A program made the position numbers and the translations under genes. Source: Sclerotiophoma versabilis (taxonomy: Eukaryota; Ascomycota; Dothideomycetes; Pleosporales; Didymellaceae). From it: DNA of 64,000 nt. The stretch covers positions 1,364,001 through 1,428,000 of the forward strand of contig JAAROD010000080.1 in the NCBI GenBank assembly GCA_012274445.1, read 5' to 3'. Under the pieces are notes generated by a model. That model did not search any database. It was given only the letters and a program-made list of their open reading frames with translations, and was not told where the DNA came from. Shown in pieces: positions 25,484-37,237 of this stretch; position 1 is the stretch's first letter, and each line of letters opens with the position of its first letter.

Positions 25484-26812
25484 ATGGGCAGCACCGATAC
25501 TTCAATGAAGGTCCTCATCATTGGAGCAGGTGCGATTCGCGTCTATCACTACGAAGATCACTAGTTGACTAACCCTACAGGTCCGGCGGGTTGTGCCTTA
25601 GCACATGGACTCAAGAAAGCTGGCATTTCCGTCAGCATATTCGACAAAGGCGAAGACGTATATCGACACCGTCATTGGGCATTCACCTTAGGCTGGGCAC
25701 GACCATATCTTCTAGGCCTTTTGCCAGATGAAATCGGCTCTGAACTGGACACATGCGCTGTCGACCCTAGCATTGACTGCGCAGCGATTGGAGAAGACAG
25801 GATTGTGCTTTACAACGGACAGAATCGTGAAGAAGCATTCGCATTCCCTATTCCCAGGGCGAAAGAGATGAACATTAGAAAACTACGTATACTGCTCGCA
25901 AAGAGTCTCGATGTGCAGTACGGGAAGAAGTTCAGTCACTACGAGACGACCACAGGAAGCGGAGTCAAAGTATTCTTCGAAGACGGATCGAGCGAAGAAG
26001 GTGACATCGTTGTTGGCATCGACGGCGCGGGTTCGAGAGTCCGTCAGTGCCTGATCGACCGTCGCGCCACGCAAGAAACGCTTCCCTTCGCGCTCATGAA
26101 CTTCAACGCGTCATACACGAAAGAGCAGGCTCTTTTTATCAAGGAGCGTTTGCATCCCCTCGTGGACATTGCAATTCATCCAGCAGGCCACTACATCCGG
26201 GCTAATGTGCTCGATATGCCTGACGTCGACGACCCTACAACATGGACATTTCAGATATTATCAACATGGCCGCTGAAGAATGTTGAGGATTATGATAATG
26301 AAACAGATCGCTTGAAGAGGTTGAAAGCGCATGTTGCAAGAGACGGGTGGGCGGAGCCATACAGAAGTGCAATTGAATGGATACCAGAGAATACGCCTGT
26401 GCTCAAAGATCATCTGAAGATCTGGAAGACCCAGCCGTGGGACAACCATGGTGGCAGGATTACGTTATGCGGTGATGCAGCGCACGCAATGACGTTCCGT
26501 AAGTCTGCCATCCCTACTCCACCCACTTAGTGCTTACGAAATACCTCAGATCGAGGCCAGGGAGCAAACAACGCCTTCTTCTCTGCGCACAGCCTAGTCG
26601 AGGCCCTCAAGTCTGTACACGACGGGACTGCAACACTGGAAGACGCGATAACCGTGTACGACGAAAGCATCTGGAAGCGTGGTGCGAACGAAGTCCAGAT
26701 CTCGAAAGCGCAAAGTTTCTACACACACGACTGGCCCAACTTCATCAACAGCCCAGTCATGACCTTAGGAACGAAGCCAAGTCACGCAGCGAAAAGTGAG
26801 GGATATCAGTGA
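25484..26812 (+). CDS. FAD-dependent aromatic-type monooxygenase
   Basis: Flavoprotein monooxygenases of the salicylate hydroxylase/PHBH group use NAD(P)H and O2 to hydroxylate small ring compounds. Three exons, 25484-25529, 25581-26498 and 26550-26812, with two 51-bp introns, encode 408 residues. The Rossmann motif GAGPAG is at residues 14-19 (VLIIGAGPAGCALAHGL). The DG-type motif is GIDGAGSRVRQ, and the FAD ribityl motif is GDAAHAMTF followed by RGQGANNAFFSAHSL across the second splice. Many fungal members sit in secondary-metabolite or aromatic-degradation clusters. The adjacent GMC oxidoreductase is convergent, with 96 bp between stop codons. The substrate is unknown. Confidence 0.92.
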
Positions 26813-26908
26813 GTCTATTAATGTATCAATACGAAGCGAACGTGTCGTGTCCCCGTAGATCTATCGATATGTACAAATGCCGCTACAAATTATGCATACT
26901 AAATTCCT

Positions 26909-28812
26909 CTAGATGATGTTGCGCAGCTTAATGATATCCGCGGCCTTCTCAGCAATAGCGTACATAGTCGCTTGCAAGTGAGTAGCTGGGATCAAAGGAA
27001 TGATAGAAGCGTCAACAATACTGAGCTTCTTAGTGCCGTAGACGCGGAGATCGCTATTAACACACCCACCATACTTCTCCGGCAACATGGAACAGGTACC
27101 GGACTGGTGAGCGAAGGTAGCAGTAAGCGCGTCCTGCTTGAGTAGAGCGTGGATGATCTCGTCGTCAGTCTGGGCAGCGACACCAGGAGTAAGTTCGACA
27201 GGCGAGAAGCGGGCAAGGATAGGGTTCTGCCAATGGCGGCGAGTCCACTTGACGGCCTCGATCATCATAGTCCTATCGGCAGGGTTCTGGAAGGTGTTGA
27301 ACTGGACGATAGGGTTGCCAGTTGGGTTGGTGGGGTTGAGAGCGACGTATCCGCGGGAAAGAGGGCGCTGGACGGCGCTGATGGCAAGACCGAAGGCATT
27401 CATGGGGATTTCAACAGCAGCGGCCTTGGTTCCGGAGAGGAGCTCAGTGGTGATGGCCTTAGCAGCCTCGTAACCGCGGAGGAGATTGGCATTGCTCTTG
27501 TAGGCAATGGGAAGGTAGTCAGTAGACTTCTGACCCTTGATGGTAGAAACGATCTGCTTGTAGTTGGAGGTGATGCTCTGAAGAGACAAAAAGGCGAGAC
27601 TGCTACCGTGGGACTGGCAGACAGGGCCAGTGCGGTTGGCGTAGTACTGAGCCCAAGCTGTGGCGTTCTGAGTAGGATCGGCAGAGAACCCAGGGTTGGG
27701 GATGCTAAGTTTCTCCGTAGAGAACATCATATTGGCGTTGGGGTGGTCCTGCAGGTTGGCACCGACAGATGCGAGATCCTTCTTGATTTTGACACCAGCA
27801 GCCTTGAGAACATCCGCGGGGCCCACACCGCTAAGCTGAAGAATCTTGGGAGTAAATACAGAGCCGGCAGCAAGGATAACCTCACGCTTTGCGTAGACCT
27901 TGGAAACAGTCTTGTCGGCGAGGTTGGTAAATTGCACACCCTTGGCAGTAAGGTTGTCGAACAGGACCTCGTTGGCTTCAACGCCGGTAATGAGCTTCAG
28001 GTTGGTGCGGCTCTTTACGGTGTCGTAGTATGCCCTCCTGGCATCAGAACGAGTCTGCGTCTCGGAGTCCAGGGAAGTGGGGATCCATGTGGCACCGACG
28101 GCATCACCTGCGGCGTGCTCCTTGGGTGTAGGGTAACCTTCAGATCTGAAGGCCTCCCACATAGCCTTGACGTCCGGAAACTCGAAGTTGGGAAATGATG
28201 CCTGGAGCGGGCCGTTGGTGCCGTAGACAGATGCGTCGTAGGTAATGTTGAACTCCTTTCCTGTGAGCCTAGGGGGGGTGAAAGTAGTAGATTTCTTGAA
28301 GTAGGGAAGAAGGCCATTCCAGCCCCAACCTGGGTTACCGAGCTTTTCCCAAGCATTGTAGTCAGCGGCAGAGGCACGATCGAAAGCCATACCATTAACT
28401 ACAGAGCCGCCTCCAACGACCTTGCCAATCAGAACGGGGACTTCAAGACCTTCAAGACCAGCATCGGGTGCAGAGTCAAGACTGTACTGCATGGCGTGGT
28501 TGATGTTGTTACCAAGAGTAGGGATGACAGTGTTGATATCATCTGTGATTGATCCAGTCTCCAGAATGAGGACAGAACCTGTCGATCAGGTTAGCTAATC
28601 AACGCAAGACCATGAGCTCTGGGGAACTTACGCGACCTGTTCTCACTCAGACGGTGAGCGACTACCAAACCAGTAAGGCCCCCACCTACGATTACATAGT
28701 CGTAGGTCTTGTCTTTTATGGATGACACATTATCGCGCTTTACAGCCGGAATAGCTACAACGAAGTGCAAGACAGCCGCGAAAGTGACGAAGCTCTTCAG
28801 ACTGGGTGCCAT
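26909..28812 (-). CDS. secreted GMC-family oxidoreductase
   Basis: GMC flavoenzymes (glucose oxidase, aryl-alcohol oxidase, choline dehydrogenase relatives) oxidise alcohols using FAD. Two exons, 28812-28632 and 28578-26909, with a 53-bp intron, encode 616 residues. A signal peptide (MAPSLKSFVTFAAVLHFVVA) indicates export. The FAD motif is YVIVGGGLTGLVVAHRLSE. GMC signatures include VVGGGSVVNGMAFDR and GSVFTPKILQLSGVG. The C-terminal catalytic region has HQSGTCSM and, later, THLQATMYAIAEKAAD, which supplies the second active-site His. Several N-glycosylation sites are present. The substrate cannot be predicted; candidates are aryl alcohols and sugars. Confidence 0.93.
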
Positions 28813-30505
28813 CGTGGTTGTGGATGTTTTGGATGACTAGTAAGCTGAGCTGGTAGTGGGTGATGTGACATACGACTCCTACAGCGTCTTTTATAGAAGC
28901 TACTCTTGAGTCAGAAGGAATAAAAAAGTAAGACTCTAGAGCGTGAGAGGGAAAGATGGAGCGCCTCGTTCATGCAACAACATCGTGGGCGCAGAACGTG
29001 GCAAGTGGGACCAACAATTTCCGTACCAATCGTGCATGGACCTGATCTGGACCTGATCGATTTCGAGCGAGCACAGCAGTTCTAGAAAGTCAGTGTGTAA
29101 GGGAACAGGGTGTTTCGACATCCGTTTCGAGGATCCGGTGCAATTGCCACAGAGAGGTTGCATGAGCGAAAGCCCAATGAAGCAATTCCTTTGTGACCCA
29201 CGGCAAAAGCGCTTGACATGGTACCTGCATGATGTGTGGTCGTGCATGGTGGGGATGAAGTAGTTGCATTGAGCGTTCGAGTATAGTGTTCTCGTTGCAT
29301 AGTTGCGCGATTGGTCAAGTTCCGTCGAACCCCCCCCAAAATACCTAACACACCTTATAGCTATATAGTGGAGCTTTGCACCTTCTGTTTCTACTAGATA
29401 CCTCGTTCTGATAAGTCAGGGCTCTCCCCTTCTATGCAGAGTTGTTAAGGTGTGTTGCCACAATGATACATTAGTGCGCTTTCTCGGCAGCCTGGCAGAC
29501 TTCCCCAGCCGACGCGACACCGCCGGCACCACATTTGTGGAGACTCATTTGAAAGCACATCCATCGTCTTCATCAAACTCTCTGTTCCGGTTAAGTGTCC
29601 GCAAGGCGCCTTTGTTATCAAACTCAATACTGGTCTGAATACCTATTCAACCCCATTTTAGGCCAAGCTTACATCTGCGACGATGTGGCACAGTTCGGCC
29701 TAAACCGTGGCAATTGACGACTACCAACATGAACTTCGGTCGAAACATTCTTCGAAAAGCAAAGTTCCCCTACGGTACGAACATGACTTATATGCGGTTC
29801 ATTGATTCAATTGTCGAGGAATCATGGTTGTTTACTACAATCTTCAAACGAAGTATCTAATTATTTGTAAACTTTACGCCGGCAGTGCATGAAACCTGCA
29901 ACACAAGAGGACGGGATCTCCGATCTGAGTTCAATATCAGAAGATTCAATATCAGAGGTCCGATGCGAATACCCTCTCCTGATGGTACGGCATCCTGCCA
30001 GGCAACGCACGAATAAAACATCCTATTGAAGAAATCTGCTCGAGCCTCGAATGCTCTGGACCACGTGAATGCACATGCACACGCACAAGCATGTGAGTCG
30101 ATGCAAGATGAGCTTGTCTTGAAATTTAGAGCAATCTATGCCCACAAATCCACGGGCTAAAAGATTTTGCACGACAATCTGCGGGCCGTTATTCTGAACG
30201 TACCGTTGTCAAGCACCGACAGTTTGGGATGTTTCAACGGTACATGATCGAAGTCGCTTCCTCATCCTACTTGGCACCCTGGCTTTTGTCACATCACCGT
30301 CTTCTTCGGCTGCGTGGTTCCGCTTCCTGGAAGTGGCACAGCGAACCTCGCCTGTCGCTCTCCTGCATGTTCGTCAGTGGACCCCTGGATCCCTTTGGTT
30401 TATAACTCTTGTAAATCGGTAACAACAGCCCGACGACGATGTGATTAGCAGTTTGTTTGCTTGACTCGACCTTCAAAGCCCAGCATTGCCCAGATTGGAG
30501 CCAAC
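28813..30505. other. 1.7-kb intergenic region
   Basis: This holds the GMC promoter and the upstream region of the first rhodopsin-like gene. A C run at 29330-29337 and generally unstructured sequence are all I can see; there is no gene, tRNA or clear repeat. Confidence 0.5.
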
Positions 30506-31788
30506 ATGTCCACACAACAAGCCAACCTTCCGTTGGACGACAGGTCCAATGCCCTCAAGTTCAGTTACCCTTTTGTGGCGTTCTTCAGTACACTTTTCGT
30601 GGGACTTCGTATCTGGAACAACATCAGGAACAAGAAGCAGTGGTATCTCAATGTAAGCGACTGGCTTCTTGCACTCGCGCAGGTGAGTAATATGACATGG
30701 AGCCCAAGGCGGATGTGCATGATTTGATGTTAATACTAGACTTGTGCTCTCATTGGGACAATCTTTGGCTATATGTCAGCATGGGTTGGAGCCGGCAAGC
30801 ATGTTTGGGACCCTTCTGTCTCCAAAGAAGATACCGCAAAGTACTTAAAGTACCTATGGTTCGGCCAATTCTTCAACTTGACCTCAATGGCGGCGCTCAA
30901 ATTCAGCATCTGTGCATTCATGCTGCAGCTCGATTTCTCGAAGACATACCGAAGGTTGACTTGGGTGACAGTTGTTGTTCATACCGGGTTCAATGTCATT
31001 TTCCCGTACATCATTATGTTTGGAGAATGTGGTCCAATTGCGAAGCACTGGGATCCAATCTTGCCAGGATACTGTTGGAGTGCTAAACCTCGACTTATAT
31101 CAGGTAAGCAATTAAAATCTTGGTACGAGCCAAAAATTGATTTACATACACAGGATACTTCGGTGCTAGTTCCAATATTGCATCAGATCTTTTCTACACC
31201 TGCGCACCTCTCATTTACACCAGAAAGGTGCAACTGCCCAAACGAGCGATGTGGGGCGTGCGGATTGTGTTCTTGCTTGGATTCATGTAAGTGCCTGCCG
31301 CTTCAATGAAGAGATCGGGCTCTAACGCGAATCACAGCACAACTATCATATCCGGCCTCAAGCTCTACGAAATCAAAGCCTTAGAGGAATCCAGAGACAT
31401 CGCATATGAAAGTGTCAATCTTTCGATCCTCTCAGTAACGGAAGTGCTAGTCGGCGCACTCACAGCCAGTCTGCCCCCTCTACGCCGCCTATTCGAGAAC
31501 GTGCTTAACAAGGTCCTCCCGGAGAGTGTCACAGGTACAAGAGACAGATCACACTTGAACAGTTATGTGCTACCGGATTACGATGACAATAAGAACCCAA
31601 GGCGGACGAAGCGCGAGGACCATGAGTCAGATGATAGCAGCGAGAAGACAATCTTACCGGGTGCTGTTGGCTCCAACACACATATAATGCAGGGCAAGTC
31701 TGGGGAGATCATGAGGACCACGCATGTCAGTCTCACTGTTGACGAAACAAAGCCCCACTCAAACTCGAGGAGTGAAGATTGGGCTTGA
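30506..31788 (+). CDS. fungal seven-helix rhodopsin-like (PTH11-type, non-CFEM) membrane protein
   Basis: Four exons, 30506-30682, 30740-31103, 31154-31286 and 31338-31788, with introns of 57, 50 and 51 bp, encode 374 residues. The first ~265 residues hold about seven hydrophobic segments, starting with FSYPFVAFFSTLFVGLRIW and including a long TM4-type stretch WVTVVVHTGFNVIFPYII. The extracellular-type cysteines (GECGPIAKHW, PGYCW) match the fungal rhodopsin-domain family. The C-terminal ~110 residues are hydrophilic, rich in Asp/Ser/Lys, and likely cytosolic. PTH11-like proteins are putative receptors in filamentous ascomycetes; ligands are mostly unknown. No CFEM domain and no retinal-binding Lys assignment can be made. 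Start chosen at MSTQQAN, 15 codons inside the longer frame. Confidence 0.88.
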
Positions 31789-32356
31789 TCATTTTCTTTT
31801 GTCTACGTAGGGAGGAAGACGTTCTTGGCTTGAATTTAATTCTTTTCTTACATTGTGCTTTGAGAAAGGATGGTCTGAGAAGGGAACCGTGTCTGCGCTA
31901 TACGACTGTAACTTAGTATGATATAAATGTGGAGACAGTCTAAGTGGTAGGAAACGAGATGATCGAAGAAGCTCGTGCTCTTTCTGGACAGAAGCAATTG
32001 AGGGGTTGTAGAACTCCGAGTTCATTGTAAAGACTACTCCTCCGATAATGACACCGCCGTAGATGCCTGGTGAAGTATCCTATCTGTCGAGACTCTTGCT
32101 CAGCAGCGAGGATGCCGTTTCCAAGAGTCAATTTATCTCAGAACTTTTGGTAGCGACTGGCAGCCTGACGCAAGGGTGAAGGTGAGTGGAGCTTACGCCT
32201 TTGGTGAACATCTTCTCGTAGGCAGTACTTTGGCGAAGCGCGATCTGTGATTGCAGACCCACACTATGCTCTGGAACACTGCAGTGTTTGGAACCCTTGC
32301 GCGAAGTATAAGCTTCTCTGGGCTTGCTACCGGTGGTATTCTGGGAGATAGCTAGT
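31789..32356. other. intergenic, no gene seen
   Basis: This is the 3' flank of the preceding gene. Short minus-strand frames occur but have no coding character that I can defend. Confidence 0.45.
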
Positions 32357-32944
32357 TTAAATATAGTACCAGGTGCAGCGGGAAGTTCGGTATAACTTCC
32401 GTGAGCGCGATACACCCGTGCATTCCTTCTGTGGCTTGTGCAGCTTAGAATTCTTCTCGCTTACCAGCACTATAGAGGACTTGATAGCTGACTGACTCTC
32501 ACTCTTCACTTCAGACGCTCTGCCATGCATCTTTCCTGCCTCTTTTCCGGCACTTATCTCAGTTATCACGGTCTGTCGACGGTGGTTCGACGGTAAGTTT
32601 ATGTCGGCGTTCTTAGTAGAAATAGCTGTAGTCGAAGATAGGTTGTTACTCCTCTGAGGACTTGATTCTGGAGTTATGATAAATGTGTCAAGGCTGGATA
32701 ATGTATTTGTGCACTTCTTGATATCTGGCGCCCCTTTCCTGAGAGAAGAAGCAAACGTTCGGAAGAGTCGTTCTGTAGTTTGGACAGCGATTTCATTTGC
32801 ATCAGGAGGTGCCACGCTCGGGAGCAGACTGACTGCCAAAGAGGGAGCCAATAATGGTGACTCAACAAATGGATTATCGAGATCGATGAGATTTGGGATC
32901 TGCGCAGGTTCTTGGTCCATACCAGGGCCCAGCAACATAGGCAT
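32357..32944 (-). CDS. orphan hypothetical ORF, 195 aa
   Basis: One uninterrupted minus-strand frame. The first third is acidic to hydrophobic (QIPNLIDLDNPFVESPLLAP). The rest is Ser/Thr/Lys-rich and looks disordered, with a basic tail that could be nuclear. No domain was recognised. A GTAAGC donor-like site occurs inside it at about codon 165, so the real 3' end may be spliced differently. It may also be a chance frame; the composition is the only argument for coding. Confidence 0.35.
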   Translation of the reverse strand: MPMLLGPGMDQEPAQIPNLIDLDNPFVESPLLAPSLAVSLLPSVAPPDANEIAVQTTERLFRTFASSLRKGAPDIKKCTNTLSSLDTFIITPESSPQRSNNLSSTTAISTKNADINLPSNHRRQTVITEISAGKEAGKMHGRASEVKSESQSAIKSSIVLVSEKNSKLHKPQKECTGVSRSRKLYRTSRCTWYYI

Positions 32945-34501
32945 TTCCGTGGCCCGAGACCGATCGTGGCCGTGAGTACATATTGAGGGGCGGAATCTAC
33001 GCTATATTAGAGAGTGGATCTCACTTGTAGCTACCCGGGAGACATTTACAAGACAGAGTCTCGTACCAATTTTACACAATACCATCTCGTATGAGTCGCG
33101 ATATTTGACGATACATCGTTTTCTGAATGAATTTAGACAGGTGTGTTCGTGAAATTAGGTGACTATTTTCGTCGAAAACTATAGCAATAAATATCTTACA
33201 GAAAGTGAGAAGTAGACTGCAACTCGGAATATTGTTTGGCGGCTTGGCTGATACAAATGGGTGTGCGATGAGATACATGGACCTTGTCGACCAGAAAGCC
33301 AGTCCCGGTCAGTGAGAACCATGAATTGATGCCGGGCTGCAGTTGTTCTTCGGTCAGCACTCAGGTACCGGTACGTGTGGGATTGTCATAGGCGGTTCAT
33401 TGCAACTCATATTGCGCAAAACAGCTGCCACCTCGTCCGGCAGCCAAAACTCCAAGAAACTCTGGCAGCACCCTACAAGTGCTATCTTTTGGATGAAATA
33501 TCCACTACTGCAGTGCCGGGCACTGCTTGCGCCAGCAGACCTTGGCGGTCAGAGCGTAGTTGTACGTGCCAGTTGAACAAGATGAGTGGGCGAGAGCAAG
33601 ATCTGCATTGTGGTCTGAGGCGACAAAGTACGCCATTTGGTAATGCTCGGAGACTCTAACCAGTTGTCAACTGGTAGATGAGACCAAGAACCTGATCTTC
33701 AACACAAGATGGTAGGCGTGGTAGGTTACCCATCGCGCATACCTTGTCATTGAACCTAGTCCGTGCGTCCATGGGGCGATCCATTGCGGGTGACGATTAG
33801 CACCCATCGGCACCTGATTGCCGAACTTTCCCCACTCCAACCACTTTCCCTTCCAAAGCAAAGCAAAGCAAAGCACTGTGTAGTCATGATCTCCAAACAC
33901 TAGGGTTTTCTAACGGTAACAGGTAAACCACTCCGATTGAGTAACCGCGATACTCTTACGGAGTCGACACAAATTTGCAAGCTTCAGAGTTTGCTCCATC
34001 TCACAGCGTCCCTTACGGAGGCGGTTGTGACATGACTTGAGATCTGCTGGGTTGCTGTTCGAAAGTGCATCGCGGAGCTGCCTCCGACATCCCTGAATCT
34101 GTATTTTAAAGATTGATAAACGTCAAGGCTAGGAAGAACCGAGTTAACATACAGCCTTTGATTGGAATACTATGATGCGCCACGACCGAGTAGCGAATGG
34201 ACTCACGCGAATTTCGTGCATGAATCAAGGACCGAACTTCACACGCTGACCGTCAACGGTAGCGTCATCTAGCCCCGGACCATGTTCTTGATTTCGTAGA
34301 ACCGCGGCCTAGCTGAAACCGGAACGCTATGTAGCGCAAGTCGACGCCTTATAGCTGGGGACTTCATCGTAGCAACTGCTCTTCATCCACCCTCGCTGCG
34401 GACGCTCTTGTTTGCTTATTCCGAGTACATTCCCCATCAATGGCCCTGTAAGGTAAATCTGAAACAGAAGAGGTGGTTGTTTTGGGGCTAATATCGAATT
34501 G
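32945..34501. other. intergenic region with a short CAAAG repeat
   Basis: No gene was supported in this 1.56-kb interval. It contains four perfect CAAAG units at 33854-33873. Sequence just before 34502 is the promoter side of the second rhodopsin-like gene. Confidence 0.5.
33854..33873. repeat. (CAAAG)4 microsatellite
   Basis: Four tandem perfect copies of CAAAG, followed by one more C, in non-coding DNA. Confidence 0.85.
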
Positions 34502-35980
34502 ATGGAACAGACAAGGATCATGGACAGCCGCCGTAATGAAGTGCTCGCAGTGGCGACGCTGTTCTTTTTTCTCTCGTGGTTGACGGTCTGTCTGCGATTC
34601 TATGTGCGAGGGAAGCTGATGCATACTTGGGGTCTGGATGACACGTAAGCCACCGTCGCTGCTATATCAACAGAAATACTCATCCTTGGTGTAGTTTAAT
34701 GGGTGCCACCATCGTAAGGCCGAAACATAGGGATTATTGTCAAGATACCTGCTCACAATTGTAGGCTATCTTCACAGTGTATCTAGCTTTTCAGACTGCT
34801 GCAGCAGTATACGGAACCGGACGACATCGATGGGACCTGGGCGATAATGACGCGAGAATAGCTCTATTAGTAAGTAGGGTGAGGGCTTTTACAACGTGGA
34901 GCATTCCTAACAACTCACAGTTCTGGTATCTTGGCGAGCAGCTCTATGTTCTCGCCAATTGCGCCCTTAAAATTTCGATTGGCTACTTCTATCTTAGGGT
35001 CGCTGTACAACGCTGGCACATCTGGACTATTAAGATCCTGATGGGTGTTACTATCCTATTTTCAGCTGTCTACTTTTTTCTTGTAATATTCCAGTGTACC
35101 CCTAGTAAGTCACACACGCCCATCCCCTGATCCACCAAGGCAATTCAATGGCTCAGTGACATACCAGCTTGTGTAATACGTTAGCCTCTTCTATGCAGCT
35201 GCTAACTCTGCAAAAGTCTCTGAGTTCTGGAACAATCACCCTGCATCCGACAAATGCATCTCGGCAGGTGCCACGAAGGGCATCACGTACGCTCTTGCAG
35301 CTGTAAATGCCGCCGCAGACTGGACTCTTGGAACTCTGCCATTTTTCATCGTCTGGGGGCTGCAGATGGAGCTAAGGACGAAAGTACTCGTTGCCAGCAT
35401 CTTGGCCTTTGCTGCGATTGGCAGCACAGCAACAGTCGTTCGCATGTTCTACATATACACACTCGTGGATGGACCTGACTTTTTGTACGCAACCACAGAC
35501 ATTGCCATCTGGAGTACAGTTGAGGCTGGCATTGGTATCACTGCCAGCAGTATTGCAACTCTTCGACCGCTCGTAAGTCGTTGTTTGTGGCGTCTGGGCT
35601 TTGCATCGGCTCCCGGACACAGCAACACATATCATCTTTCGAACAACGAACAAAAGTGGAGAGATCGCCGTGGCTACAGGCAAAGCCTTGATCCATCCGA
35701 TCTGGTACTCACGCAGTGTGGCGGGGTCACTTCGACAGAGATACACGGACCAAATCCATCGACAACTCAACATACGAATCGTGGAGGAATTGTCACGCTC
35801 CCATCAATTGTCATTGAAGAGGAGGAATACACGCAAACACATCCAGGAGGATATATTCTGCAGACCACTACTGTGCAGCAGAAACATGAGCCTGCACCAC
35901 GGCTAAAGTTACGAGACAGCTTCAGGAAAAGTTTCGCCGGAGGAAGTATCCTCAGCCTCGGGAGAAATCAGGAATCTTAA
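34502..35980 (+). CDS. second fungal rhodopsin-like (PTH11-type) membrane protein
   Basis: Five exons, 34502-34644, 34695-34713, 34765-34869, 34921-35104 and 35217-35980, encode 404 residues. Exon 2 is a 19-bp micro-exon that restores GLDDTLMGATIAIFTVYLAF, matching the usual W-G-x-D-D loop before TM2. The fourth intron is 112 bp; the acceptor at 35216 was chosen because it gives FQCTPISEFWNNHP, the family-typical QC-x-P-x-x-x-x-W pattern. About seven hydrophobic helices span residues 10-275, then a 130-residue polar tail. It is a family relative of the gene at 30506 but clearly diverged. MDSRRNEV at 34520 is an alternative start. Probable receptor or sensor; ligand unknown. Confidence 0.87.
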
Positions 35981-36052
35981 CGCATAATACCAGTCTTATT
36001 CCGTGCAACCACGGCCATAATCCAACAAATAGCCAGGGTACCAAAAGGATAT

Positions 36053-37072
36053 TTGCAAACTATGCTGGCTTTCAAAGCATCTGCTCTACTTACGACCGTG
36101 TTCGCTCCGATTCTTCGGAATTCGAACATGGTGCTTCTGGCTTCTGGTCGATTCTTGCGATATCACGGTCACGCCATTGACTGCCAATTGCCTCACCACA
36201 AGCAGCAGCCACCTTGCGGTCGTGACACCCAAAACATGTGTAATACAAAACTACAGCCATCCTCGAAGAAGTTCAGTTGGTGCCACACACACGCGGCCGA
36301 TGCAAGCATTGTGCCATCCACGATGTCAGCCTCAACGTCACCAACCACGGCATCACACATGCCCACGGCAGCACGCTTTCAATACCTCCTTCACCATACT
36401 AAAGCGCTCGTTCATTTCAACGGCCCATACACGACCCACACCAACACAACTGTCTTCATACGCGCCTCGCACCCAACCATCCAACCCTACGGTCCGTCCT
36501 CAAAATGTATGGCGAGCTCTCTCGCAGCAGCACAAGACTGCGTTGGCAGCGTGCAAGTCCCTGGTCCCGCAAAAGAAGACCTGCACGTCTTCATGCGCCT
36601 GTGGGATACAACCATCGAGCTGCTGGAAGAAGTGCTGGCCACAGGCGATTTGGACCATGAGTCATTTGGGTGGGGAATCTGGGGATTGTGTGCGGGGTAC
36701 GTGTACCTTCCTGCCGAAGCTTCGTATGAAATGTTCGAGGAGCATAAGCATCGATTGCATGAAGCGCTTTTAGCATTACCTAAGGTTAAACCACGGAGGC
36801 GTAAGGAGGGGGAGCTTGTGATGAAGAAGGAGAAGAAGGTCGAGGTGCTTGCAAAGACGAACAGACAAGTGCATATCTGTGCTAGCTTGGTTTTGCAGAG
36901 GTTCAGACAGGAAGGGTGGCATCGGATCAGGTGGTGGCACGCGATTAAGGTTGTGGAGAGGTGGGTTGCGAGGTTGGGATTGGAGGACGAAGTGGATCGT
37001 GTTGATGTAAAAGTCGAGAACGATGAGTCACGTGCACGGAAGATAGAATGTGAAAGCACCAATGGCGACTGA
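36053..37072 (+). CDS. orphan hypothetical protein, 339 aa
   Basis: A single long frame. The C-terminal half looks like a folded helical protein (for example LWDTTIELLEEVLATGDLDHESFGWGIWGLCAG, shown here only as the region 36600-36700) followed by a charged coiled segment ending in a Lys/Glu-rich tail. The N-terminal ~150 residues are His/Thr/Pro-rich and doubtful. A second frame is open across 36177-36773, so the true N-terminal exon could lie in that frame and be joined by an intron. No domain was recognised. It is convergent with the oxalate decarboxylase gene, 165 bp away. Confidence 0.45.
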   Translation: MQTMLAFKASALLTTVFAPILRNSNMVLLASGRFLRYHGHAIDCQLPHHKQQPPCGRDTQNMCNTKLQPSSKKFSWCHTHAADASIVPSTMSASTSPTTASHMPTAARFQYLLHHTKALVHFNGPYTTHTNTTVFIRASHPTIQPYGPSSKCMASSLAAAQDCVGSVQVPGPAKEDLHVFMRLWDTTIELLEEVLATGDLDHESFGWGIWGLCAGYVYLPAEASYEMFEEHKHRLHEALLALPKVKPRRRKEGELVMKKEKKVEVLAKTNRQVHICASLVLQRFRQEGWHRIRWWHAIKVVERWVARLGLEDEVDRVDVKVENDESRARKIECESTNGD

Positions 37073-37237
37073 GTCTTACGAGGCTTGAGACAATTCGCAA
37101 CATGGCTTATGCTCCATTTCAATTGAAAATACATAGTGACAAATATAGCGTACAGATTGGGTCAATAGACTGAATGGGACCTTTGAATACATTTCAGCTT
37201 CTATGAGCAAACATATAGCATAGCCTGTTTGGCTATT

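Noticed and set aside
25883..26074. Short minus-strand ORF within the monooxygenase
   Set aside because: Antisense shadow of a motif-rich FAD monooxygenase exon.
27149..28198. 349-codon plus-strand open frame
   Set aside because: It lies wholly antisense to the GMC oxidoreductase exon, which has complete FAD and catalytic motifs; the Gly/Val/Leu-rich composition is that of a mirror frame.
34688..34735. tRNA-like A-box (TGGTGTAGTTTAATGG)
   Set aside because: No B-box (GGTTCRANNCC) follows and no cloverleaf can be drawn; the bases form an intron end and a 19-bp micro-exon of a membrane-protein gene.
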